The notes under the pieces are model-generated. The model searched no databases, was not told where the DNA came from, and saw only the letters and a program-made list of their open reading frames with translations. 26,333 nucleotides of DNA from Gemmataceae bacterium. GTDB lineage: Bacteria > Planctomycetota > Planctomycetia > Gemmatales > Gemmataceae. Below, piece by piece: positions 16,272-22,862 of this stretch (position 1 is its first letter; each line of letters starts with the position of its first letter). The translations under genes and the position numbers were made by a program. The DNA lies in NCBI GenBank assembly GCA_020847555.1, contig JADLBT010000440.1:1-26333 (forward strand), read 5' to 3'.

Positions 16272-16826
16272 TCACGACACCAGCGCCTTGCAGCGCAGCC
16301 CCTCGTCGCGGAAGCGCTGCAGCAATGCCGTCTGCTGGTCCTCGTCAGCGCACTCGATCAGGATCAGGAACTGTTGCGGCGGGGGCGCCTCGCTCGCCAG
16401 CATCTCCTCGGCCGCGCGGGCGGCCACGCCGAGCGAATCCCACAGCGCCTGCAGCGCCGCCTGGTCCGTCTCGGTGATTTGCTTCAGGGCAGCGAGGGCG
16501 TCCTCGTCCGCCTGGGCCAGCGCCGCCAGCGGGTCGATGCTCAGGAGCAGTCGCCGCGCCTCGTCGTCGCTGACGTCGAGTACCTCGACCGTCACCACCG
16601 CATCGGGGTCGAGGTCGGCGCGCAGGTGGCCGTCGATCAGCTTGAGCCGGCCGTCAGGCAACTCATAGGCGAGCAGGCTGCGGGCAAAGCCGACCTCGGC
16701 GAGGATCGCTTCCAGGGCGGCGCGCTGCTCGGCGGGGTGGCGGCGCCAGTTGTGTTCGTGCGGCATCAGGTCGCCGGCGCGAACCTGGCGGTGTTCCTTG
16801 ATGCGATTGCGGCGCGCGGGCTTCAT
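16272..16826 (-). CDS. ParB-like N-terminal-domain protein
   Basis: A 184-residue protein from ATG 16826 with an excellent ribosome binding site AAAGGAG eight bases upstream. Residues about 10-95 match the ParB/Srx-type nucleotide-binding domain: VRAGDLMPHEHNWRRHP (15-31), the ILAEVGF helix, and LKLIDGHLRADLD (61-73), which corresponds to the LIDGHRR motif of the family. The C-terminal part is helical and acidic (DEDALAALKQITETDQAAL) with an end segment QQFLILIECADEDQQTALL. There is no ParB-type HTH for parS binding, so a plasmid-partition role is unlikely. ParB-like proteins of this size are common in phage packaging regions and beside DNA-modification genes. The ABC-GNAT gene follows after 132 bases of palindromic repeats. 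Confidence 0.8.
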   Translation of the reverse strand: MKPARRNRIKEHRQVRAGDLMPHEHNWRRHPAEQRAALEAILAEVGFARSLLAYELPDGRLKLIDGHLRADLDPDAVVTVEVLDVSDDEARRLLLSIDPLAALAQADEDALAALKQITETDQAALQALWDSLGVAARAAEEMLASEAPPPQQFLILIECADEDQQTALLQRFRDEGLRCKALVS

Positions 16827-16932
16827 GATGCGCTCCTTTCTTGCCAGGGGATGCGAAACCGTTCGTCGGGCACCTCGAACAGACCAGAGCAGAACGAGCA
16901 AGGGGAATCGGCGTTTCATGGGCCTCGCGCCG

Positions 16933-17145
16933 TTACGGGTTGCGCATGATGCTGGCGAGCATGCCGGTCAGGGCGCCGAGGGCGGTGCCGCCGATGGCCG
17001 GCAGGGACGGCGGCACCTCTTGCCCGAGGACCGCCAGGACGGCGATCGCCAGGGCGCTCAGCAGGACGCAGCCGCCCAGACTGCACACCAGGATGCGATG
17101 CGTGATGACGTCGCGTTTGCCGTTGCTCAGGGGTTCGTCGCTCAT
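16933..17145 (-). CDS. Small two-helix membrane protein
   Basis: A 70-residue protein from ATG 17145, with GGAG nine bases upstream. The N-terminal 20 residues are polar (MSDEPLSNGKRDVITH). A hydrophobic segment follows (ILVCSLGGCVLLSALAIAVLAVL, about 21-43), then a short turn with Pro (GQEVPPSLP) and a weaker Gly-rich hydrophobic segment (AIGGTALGALTGMLASIM), ending RNP. The size and two-segment layout recall small holins, but no endolysin is nearby and the function is unknown. It lies between the head-closure-like gene and the ParB-like gene. Confidence 0.6.
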   Translation of the reverse strand: MSDEPLSNGKRDVITHRILVCSLGGCVLLSALAIAVLAVLGQEVPPSLPAIGGTALGALTGMLASIMRNP

Positions 17146-17223
17146 GACTCTCTGCTCCAGGAACGTCACTCTGTAACCTGTTGCCCGCTTCTCCCCCACC
17201 AGGGAGGAGGGGAGTAGGAACAC

Positions 17224-17601
17224 TCACAGCTCGTTCGTCGGCCAGGTCGGCAGGCCGCGGTCGAGGTAGAGCCGCTTGTGCTCGCTCGCCAGGCCGCGGT
17301 TGACGCGCTCCACGAACATCACGACGAACGGCGTCCCGTCCTGATCCGGGATGTAGACGGTGTCCTGCTGGACGTGGCCGCGCTGCCCGACGTAGGCGTC
17401 GCGCACGTCCACCGCCGCGTCGATCAGCAGGACGTGCGTGTAGGCAATCGGCGTCGCCATGTCGTACTCGTTGACGCTCATGCCCTCGCGGAAGGCCGGC
17501 CGCAGGTGGCCGCTCACGTCCGCCACGTCCGGCGCCGCGGGCGGGGCGTTGCCGTTGCGGTAGACGTCGCAGGTCGTATTCGGGGAAATGGGCAGCGCCA
17601 T
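17224..17601 (-). CDS. Probable phage head-closure / head-tail adaptor protein
   Basis: A 125-residue protein from ATG 17601, one base after the stop of the gp6-like connector gene, hence translationally coupled. Composition and pattern resemble small beta-barrel head-completion proteins: a conserved-looking start MALPISPNTTCDVYRNG, THVLLIDAAVDVRDAY in the middle, and TVYIPDQDGTPFVVMFVERVNRG near the end, which fits the final strand pair of the head-tail adaptor family. The assignment relies on order (portal, protease, capsid, connector, then this) more than on sequence motifs. It would sit under the connector ring and provide the surface to which a tail attaches. Confidence 0.55.
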   Translation of the reverse strand: MALPISPNTTCDVYRNGNAPPAAPDVADVSGHLRPAFREGMSVNEYDMATPIAYTHVLLIDAAVDVRDAYVGQRGHVQQDTVYIPDQDGTPFVVMFVERVNRGLASEHKRLYLDRGLPTWPTNEL

Positions 17602-17602
17602 G

Positions 17603-18460
17603 TCAGCCTCCGGTGATCAGGATGTCGTGGTTGCGGTGGGGCAGCAGCAGCGCGCGAACGTGCCGCGGCACGTCGCGCTCGGCGGTCCGGGCGAGGACGC
17701 CGGGAACCACCTCCTGCAACAGGCCGGGATCGCGCTTCGTCTGCCAGTACAGGGCGGCGACCCACTCGGCGCACGCCTCCTGCACGTCCTCGGGCACGGT
17801 CGCATGGCCGGCCGTGTAAAGGACGCGCCAGTAGTTCGCGCCGCCGGTCCAGGATGTCAGCCCATCGCTGCGCAGCAGCCAGCCGTGGGCCGCATCGATC
17901 GCGTAGCTCGACAGCTCGACCATGTGCAGCCGCAGCTCGGCCCGGACGTTCAGGGCGTTGAGGGCGCCTTGCACGGCGCGGAGGTCCGCGGCGGCGCGGT
18001 TGTTGTGGGTCGCGTCGGGGACGCTCGCCGACCAGCCGTTACCGAGAGCGTTGACGGCGGCGGCGACCGCGGACAGAGTCGCGTTGCCGGCCCAGGTGAC
18101 GGACGTGTCGGTGGACGTGGTGCCGGACGCGACGCGCACCAGGGTCAGGCCGGTCGAGGTGACCGCCACCGTCGCCCGCTGGTTGCTGGCCGAGGTGTTC
18201 GTGACACGCAGCACGGTCGTCGGCGCGCAGGCGATGCGGGCGACGGAGATGACAGGGTGTTGTCGCAGGAGCAGGCGCTCCTGGTCGTCGCCGTTGTAGA
18301 GTTCGTCGAACGCCTGGCTGTCAAACTCGCGGCGACAGTAGCGGCGGACCGCCTTCGAGCAGGCGGTGACGAGCGCCGCGATGGTGGTGTCCTCCGCGGC
18401 GCTGAAGGAGGATTGCGCGAGGTTGTACTTCGCGCGGGCGGTGGTGATGAGGTCGGCCAT
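17603..18460 (-). CDS. gp6-like head-tail connector protein with inserted domain
   Basis: A 285-residue protein from ATG 18460. The first 80 residues are helical and match the phage gp6-type connector (LITTARAKYNLAQSSF, TTIAALVTACSKAVRRYCRREF, LYNGDDQERLLLRQHPVISV). The family's last segment appears near the end: VLYTAGHATVPEDVQEACAEWVAALYW. Family members are usually near 100-200 residues. Here a Thr/Ser/Val-rich insert of roughly 120 residues (about 85-200, TVLRVTNTSASNQRATVAVT onwards) splits the two parts and looks like a beta-rich domain. The protein is expected to form a ring below the portal. The next gene begins one base after its stop. Confidence 0.75.
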   Translation of the reverse strand: MADLITTARAKYNLAQSSFSAAEDTTIAALVTACSKAVRRYCRREFDSQAFDELYNGDDQERLLLRQHPVISVARIACAPTTVLRVTNTSASNQRATVAVTSTGLTLVRVASGTTSTDTSVTWAGNATLSAVAAAVNALGNGWSASVPDATHNNRAAADLRAVQGALNALNVRAELRLHMVELSSYAIDAAHGWLLRSDGLTSWTGGANYWRVLYTAGHATVPEDVQEACAEWVAALYWQTKRDPGLLQEVVPGVLARTAERDVPRHVRALLLPHRNHDILITGG

Positions 18461-18500
18461 GACTATACCTGGTGTTGAGGTGGGAGACAGGTCCAGGAGA

Positions 18501-18576
18501 TTAAAGCCCCCGGGCGGCACCCCGTGGGGCGGAGTGCCGGAGACTTCACCCACGGGGTGCCACCCGGGGGCTTTAA
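18501..18576. repeat. 28-base-arm palindrome between connector and structural genes (family 3)
   Basis: The left arm at 18501-18528 begins TTAAAGCCCCCGGGCGGCAC and the right arm at 18549-18576 ends in its complement. Only one position differs, and that is a G-U-compatible change. The loop is 20 bases. A shorter relative, CCCACGGG...CCCGTGGG, occurs at 20571-20592. The end sequence TTAAAG/CTTTAA and the size suggest a small non-autonomous element rather than a simple terminator. Confidence 0.85.
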
Positions 18577-18601
18577 CTCACTGAACCTGTCCCTCAAACA
18601 A

Positions 18602-19042
18602 TCAGCTGACAACCTTGCGCTCGGTGACGTGCGCCGCGTCCGCGGCGCTGGCCGGCTTCTGGTGCGCCTCGCCGCCGAGCAGGATGACGGCGCAGTCGAG
18701 GTCCGGCGACCCGCCCAGCGTGACCGCCACGCGCACGTAGCGCTTGCCCGAGCTGAGGTGACTGGCGCGGATCTCCATCGTCACCGTCTTGTTGCTGGCG
18801 GCGATCTGCGTGAGCGCCAGGTTCGCGTAGCCGGCCACGTCGCTGAAGCTGCTGTTGTCGGCCGACTCCTGCCACTTCGCGTCGAGCGTCCCGGCGGTGA
18901 CAGTGCCGACGTCGAGGATCGCCAGGCAGCGCTCGAACTTCTGCATGTCCACGCCGCCGGTGTTAAAACTGCTCGTCCGGTTCGCGGCGTGCGTCGGGTT
19001 CGTCGGGATCGACAGGGCTTGCGTGAGTTGTTCCTGGAACAT
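18602..19042 (-). CDS. Small phage structural protein (decoration-like), directly after the major capsid gene
   Basis: A 146-residue protein from ATG 19042. It begins MFQEQLTQALSIPTNP and has a beta-rich middle: CLAILDVGTVTAGTLDAKWQ, ESADNSSFSDVAGYANLALT, then SSGKRYVRVAVTLGG and LDCAVILLGGEAHQKP. The pattern 'aggregate signal, sample spread, measured difference' (QESADNSSFSDV followed by VRVAV) is familiar from many phage proteins encoded next to capsid genes, thought to be decoration or minor head proteins. No catalytic motif is visible. It lies 83 bases after the capsid gene and upstream of the family 3 palindrome. Confidence 0.6.
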   Translation of the reverse strand: MFQEQLTQALSIPTNPTHAANRTSSFNTGGVDMQKFERCLAILDVGTVTAGTLDAKWQESADNSSFSDVAGYANLALTQIAASNKTVTMEIRASHLSSGKRYVRVAVTLGGSPDLDCAVILLGGEAHQKPASAADAAHVTERKVVS

Positions 19043-19083
19043 GAGAAAACTCCGTGGGTCGTGAGTTTGGATTCCCTCTTTCG

Positions 19084-19114
19084 CCCCTCTCCCCCGCGTA
19101 CAGGGGAGAAGGGG
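19084..19114. repeat. C/G-rich palindrome after the capsid gene (family 2)
   Basis: Arms CCCCTCTCCCC and GGGGAGAAGGGG pair with a one-base bulge around CGCGTACA. It lies 11 bases past the major capsid stop on the minus strand, so it might attenuate transcription after this highly expressed type of gene. Confidence 0.6.
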
Positions 19115-19125
19115 AGGAAGAAGGA

Positions 19126-20439
19126 TCACGTCAGGTACACGTAGGGCGACACCGTGGACGAGGCGTCGCTCAGCGTCACCGCCGAGCGCAGCCACGGCTG
19201 GCCGTCCACGCGACAGACGAAGCGCCACGTCCCCTGATTGTTGGTGAACTTGTAGTGCTCGCTGTACGCGATCTCGACCTCCTGCCGGTCGCCGACGACG
19301 TAGTGGCGGAAGTCGCACAGCAGCACGTCCTTGGCGGTGCCCAGCGCCGGCAGCTTCTCGCTGATCGCGACCGGCAGGCCGAGCAGCTGCATCGGCAGCT
19401 TGTCGCGCAGGTTGTCGAGCCACCCGACGCCGGCCGCGGCGCTCACCAGTTGCACCATCTGCGGGAGAACGCTCGGGTGGATCACCCACGCCGTCGTCTG
19501 GGGCGACCAGCCGGGGAGCAGCTTGCCGAACATCTTGCCCGCGTCCGCCAGGCCGAACTGGTTGGCATTGGCACGGCTGACCGAGAGCGCCGCCGCGGCG
19601 CTCGCCACGCCGAGCGGCTTGCCGACGCCGTCGCCGCGCAGGAAGGCGTAATCCTCGAACCACGCGATCGCCCCGCCGAACAGCCGCACCAGCAGCGCCT
19701 CCAGCCCGACCGCGTTGTCGGCGAGCAGGGCGTTCGACAGCAGCGCGTACCCGGACAGCTCGTGCGCCACCAGCTCCAGCTGGCGGAACGTCGGCTCCGT
19801 CTCGTTCATCGTCGCCGCTTCCTCGGCCCAGCGCGCGACAAGTCCGCCCAGGTAGGCGGTGTCGCCCGCGGTCGGCGCGTTGGTGCAGTCGAGGTACGGG
19901 ATCTGGACGCTGCGCGACGACATCGGCACGACCGTTGCCCGCGGCCGGACGACGCTTTGCTCGGCGGCGGCCTGCAGCAGCGTCGGCATGAACTGCGTCG
20001 GCACGGTGTAGCCGCCGGTGGTGCCGCTCGTGGTGGACAGCGCCGCCTTCTGGCCGGCGCCGTCCCAGTCGGCGAAGTGGCTGCCGAACTCGTCCAGCGC
20101 CTTCGCGTCGTGATGGCGGACGGCGAGGAGGAAGCTGCCGAAACTGCGGTGCGGGTCGCCGCGCTGGCCCTCACCGAAGAGGGCGGGGACGGCGTTGCGA
20201 TAGCTGCGGGCGCGGACGGCGGCGAGTTCACGCAGGGTCGAGTCGAGCGCGTCGCCCAGGCGGCGCGTCAGGCCAGCCGTCAGCCCCTCGACGGAGCGTG
20301 CGACGGCGGGGGCGAGCGGATCGCCGGCCATCGCCTCGGCGATGCCCTGATCGATCAGGCCCCGGCCGACGGGTTCGTCCACATCGACGCGCGCCCCGGC
20401 CTTCTGGCCGAAGTAGTCTTTCGTCAGTTGCACAAACAT
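19126..20439 (-). CDS. HK97-family phage major capsid protein
   Basis: A 437-residue protein from ATG 20439. The first 120 residues form a charged helical region, likely the delta/scaffold domain that the prohead protease removes. The HK97 core follows: TSGTTGGYTVPTQFMPTLLQ (about 136-155), RATVVPMSSRSVQIPYLD, the ETEPTFRQLELVAHELSGYALLS strand region, AWFEDYAFLRGDGVGKPLGV (about 255-275, the hallmark loop), then PQMVQLV and LLCDFRHYVVGDRQEVEIAY, ending in a final strand WRFVCRVDGQPWLRSAVTL. It assembles the icosahedral shell. Order portal-protease-capsid is the classical HK97 one. The ribosome binding site is weak, but the first ATG before the homologous region is clear. Confidence 0.93.
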   Translation of the reverse strand: MFVQLTKDYFGQKAGARVDVDEPVGRGLIDQGIAEAMAGDPLAPAVARSVEGLTAGLTRRLGDALDSTLRELAAVRARSYRNAVPALFGEGQRGDPHRSFGSFLLAVRHHDAKALDEFGSHFADWDGAGQKAALSTTSGTTGGYTVPTQFMPTLLQAAAEQSVVRPRATVVPMSSRSVQIPYLDCTNAPTAGDTAYLGGLVARWAEEAATMNETEPTFRQLELVAHELSGYALLSNALLADNAVGLEALLVRLFGGAIAWFEDYAFLRGDGVGKPLGVASAAAALSVSRANANQFGLADAGKMFGKLLPGWSPQTTAWVIHPSVLPQMVQLVSAAAGVGWLDNLRDKLPMQLLGLPVAISEKLPALGTAKDVLLCDFRHYVVGDRQEVEIAYSEHYKFTNNQGTWRFVCRVDGQPWLRSAVTLSDASSTVSPYVYLT

Positions 20440-20569
20440 GAGGTTCTCGGGGTTGAATGTAAGGGTTGGTCCTGGGAAACCCCGGCCGTCTCCGGACCGT
20501 CTCCGCCAGCGGCTTGGCGTCCGCCTCGCAAGGGCATGCCCTGACGGCTCGGGGGTTGGTTCCGGTAAA

Positions 20570-20627
20570 GCCCACGGGTCGCGCCCCGTGGGTGAGTTGC
20601 GGGTCCGTCGCTCGCGCTCCGGGCTGG
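20570..20627. repeat. Mixed repeat block between protease and capsid genes (families 3 and 1)
   Basis: CCCACGGG (20571-20578) and CCCGTGGG (20585-20592) form a short palindrome related to family 3. GCGCTCCGGGCTGG at 20614-20627 is the family 1 core and directly abuts the prohead protease stop codon. The remaining 130 bases of this gap (20440-20569) hold no recognisable gene. Confidence 0.6.
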
Positions 20628-21458
20628 TCACACTCTGCCGCGCGCCCGCTCGCAGCCGTCGCGCACGGCCCGGGAGATGATCGCGCTCAGGTCGAGCGCC
20701 CGTACCGCCCGCCGCAGCGCCTTCTCCAGCTCCTCCAGCGGCGTGAACGGCACGATGCCGGCCCCACTGGGCAGTTCCAGGCGCATCGCCGCGCGAAACT
20801 CCTCGGGGAGCCGCAGCCCCTTTGACACCGCCTCGACAACGGCATTCTGCTGCGCCGGCAGGTAGACGCAGGCGTATTCGAGCAGCACCCACTTCTCGAT
20901 GACGAAGCGCACCTTCGCCAGGGCCGGGTCACGCTGCACTTCCTCGTCGGTCGGCCGGCGCGCCTTCGTCGGCAGCAGGCCGATGCTCTTGCCGCGCAGC
21001 AATCCCTGCTGCACCAGGGTGAACGCAACGTCCGGCGGCCAGTGGGCGTCCGCGGGCCACGACGCCGGGCGCGCCGGGTACTGCGTCTTGGCCTTGATGC
21101 CCGACAGCGTGCCATCCTTGACGCGCCGCCGCCACAGGCTCCGGCCGACCGGCGGCATCCAGTAGGCGTGCTGCATCGTCACGATCGGGTTCAGCCGGAA
21201 GTGACTGTCGTCCATGCCGGCAGCCCGGACGATCTCGCCCTGCCGATCGATCGACTCCTCGCTGATCCACGAGACGTCGGCGCGCTCCCCCGGCAGCAGT
21301 TCGCTCGGCCCCTTGGCGACGAGGGCCGTGCGCGGCTCGTAGGGCTCCTCGTGCGGCAGGCCGCGGACCACCGCGTCGAGCGCCCGTGCCTGGTGGTCGC
21401 GCATCGGGATACCGAACGGGCCTTCGGTGTCGTAACAGGTCTTCAGGAACTCGGGCAT
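20628..21458 (-). CDS. Prohead protease (HK97 U35-type)
   Basis: A 276-residue protein. ATG 21458 is preferred because of GGGGAG upstream; an in-frame ATG at 21521 that overlaps the portal stop codon is an alternative giving translational coupling. The family core is ISEESIDRQGEIVRAAGMDD, then NPIVTMQHAYWMPPVGRSL with the likely catalytic His, GKSIGLLPTKAR with the likely catalytic Ser, and the WVLLEYACVYLPAQQNAVVEAVSKG segment, which corresponds to the family's E-x-S-x-V-P-x-PANP region. It processes the capsid protein's N-terminal domain during head maturation. The C-terminal 60 residues are helical and extend beyond the core. Confidence 0.85.
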   Translation of the reverse strand: MPEFLKTCYDTEGPFGIPMRDHQARALDAVVRGLPHEEPYEPRTALVAKGPSELLPGERADVSWISEESIDRQGEIVRAAGMDDSHFRLNPIVTMQHAYWMPPVGRSLWRRRVKDGTLSGIKAKTQYPARPASWPADAHWPPDVAFTLVQQGLLRGKSIGLLPTKARRPTDEEVQRDPALAKVRFVIEKWVLLEYACVYLPAQQNAVVEAVSKGLRLPEEFRAAMRLELPSGAGIVPFTPLEELEKALRRAVRALDLSAIISRAVRDGCERARGRV

Positions 21459-21517
21459 GGCTCTCCCCTCGATTATTGACCACAACTGAACACGGATCGG
21501 AAAGAAGAATCGCTGGC

Positions 21518-22861
21518 TCATGGTTCGATCTGTGCCGAGCCGCGTTCAGCTGTGGCGGATTTTCCCTGGTCGCGGAACGGCCGGTCGCCCCACGGCACCG
21601 GCGGCAGGCCGCGCTCGGCCCGGATCTCGTTGATCGTGCGCACGCCGTACTTCAGGTCGGACTCGGTCTGCCGCAGCACCCGCGCCTGGTCCTGCGGCGT
21701 CGGATCCTCGCTCGCCACAAACAGCCGGCCGGTCGGATCGTAGCGCGGTATCAGCTGCTCGTTCAGCTTCTCGTCGCGCCGCCGCAGCCGCGGCACGATC
21801 GCCAGCGTCCGGTGCAGGTGGTCGGCCGCCTGCATGTTCGCCAGGTTCGTGTCGCCGCTCAGAAACGGCAGCGGAACGTGGAAGGCGTTCGCGATGTCCT
21901 CCTTGGTCGCCCTCATATCGGCGAGAGCGGCCAGGTCGCCCATCGAGTGCGACAGGACATCGACCTTCAGGCCCGACTCGGCGACCAGGACGCGGCCCGC
22001 GCCGCCGCGCCGGAACTTGCGCTCCCACTGCTCCTCCAGCCGGTCGCGCTCGTCCGCCCCGATCACCTCGGCCGGCGACAGGACGACGCTCGGCACGCCG
22101 GTGTTGTCGTACACGGCCCGCTTCATCGCCGCGTACTCGCTCGCCAGGGCGGCCTGCTCGAAGCACGCGCGCAGCGGGCTCAGGCCGCTCGTGTACGGGT
22201 CGCGCGGGTCCGGGCACCGGAACGCGATCACCTCGTCCGGCCGGTAGCGCGCCGCCCCCGACCCGGCGCGATACTCGTACCAGTCCACCAGCGCCCGGCT
22301 GTTCGCCTCGCGGCGCGGGGTGACGTGCTGGGCCGGCAGGATCCAGATGCCGGCCGGGATGCCGAGCAGCTCGTCGTCCTGGATCAGCCAGTACGCGGTG
22401 CCGTGGACCTCCAGGTACAGCTGCGTCAGCTCCCACAGGTCGAACCGATTGTGGACCGGGTTGACCTGGCGGAGCAGGTCGAGCAGCGGGTGAGCGACGA
22501 CTTCCTCGATGGCGCGGGCGCCGCGCGTCGCCAGGTAGAGGTGCGCGGCGTCGCGCAGCCGGGCCTCCGCGGCCGGGTGCAGAGCCCGCGTCAGGCACTT
22601 CGGCGCCGGCTGGCCGGGTCCGGTCGCGACGTACAGCCGCGGCGGGTATGCGGCGCAGACCGCGGCGTTGACGCTGGCGCACGCCCATGCGGTATGCTTC
22701 AATTCGTCCAGCAGGGCCCGCGGCGACGGCTCGCGGTGCCGCCGATAGCTGTCGAGGAAAGCCCCGCCACCTCCGCGCCAGGTCGCGGGTGGCGCTCCGT
22801 GGGCCTTCGGACCGAGCCAGGCGGCCAGGCGCGTCAGGGCGTGTACGATCAACCGGCGCAT
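21518..22861 (-). CDS. HK97-family phage portal protein
   Basis: A 447-residue protein from ATG 22861, one base after the terminase stop. HK97-portal motifs include LLDELKHTAWACASVNAAVCAAYP (about 47-70), HPLLDLLRQVNPVHNRFDLWEL, the strand YLEVHGTAYWLIQ, VIAFRCPDPRDPYTSGLSPL, the helix-rich LEEQWERKFRRGGAGRVLVAESGL, and MRATKEDIANAFHVPLPFLSG followed by NMQAADH. Twelve copies would form the ring through which DNA enters the head. The end, GVRTINEIRAERGLPPVPWGD, is the usual portal C-terminal clip. Length is normal and no disruption is seen. Confidence 0.92.
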   Translation of the reverse strand: MRRLIVHALTRLAAWLGPKAHGAPPATWRGGGGAFLDSYRRHREPSPRALLDELKHTAWACASVNAAVCAAYPPRLYVATGPGQPAPKCLTRALHPAAEARLRDAAHLYLATRGARAIEEVVAHPLLDLLRQVNPVHNRFDLWELTQLYLEVHGTAYWLIQDDELLGIPAGIWILPAQHVTPRREANSRALVDWYEYRAGSGAARYRPDEVIAFRCPDPRDPYTSGLSPLRACFEQAALASEYAAMKRAVYDNTGVPSVVLSPAEVIGADERDRLEEQWERKFRRGGAGRVLVAESGLKVDVLSHSMGDLAALADMRATKEDIANAFHVPLPFLSGDTNLANMQAADHLHRTLAIVPRLRRRDEKLNEQLIPRYDPTGRLFVASEDPTPQDQARVLRQTESDLKYGVRTINEIRAERGLPPVPWGDRPFRDQGKSATAERGSAQIEP

Positions 22862-22862
22862 C

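Noticed and set aside
16272..16826. Calling the ParB-like protein a chromosome or plasmid partition protein
   Set aside because: It lacks the central HTH region and a ParA partner; only the N-terminal domain is present.
16933..17145. Calling the small membrane protein a holin
   Set aside because: Only size and two hydrophobic segments support it, and no endolysin gene is nearby.
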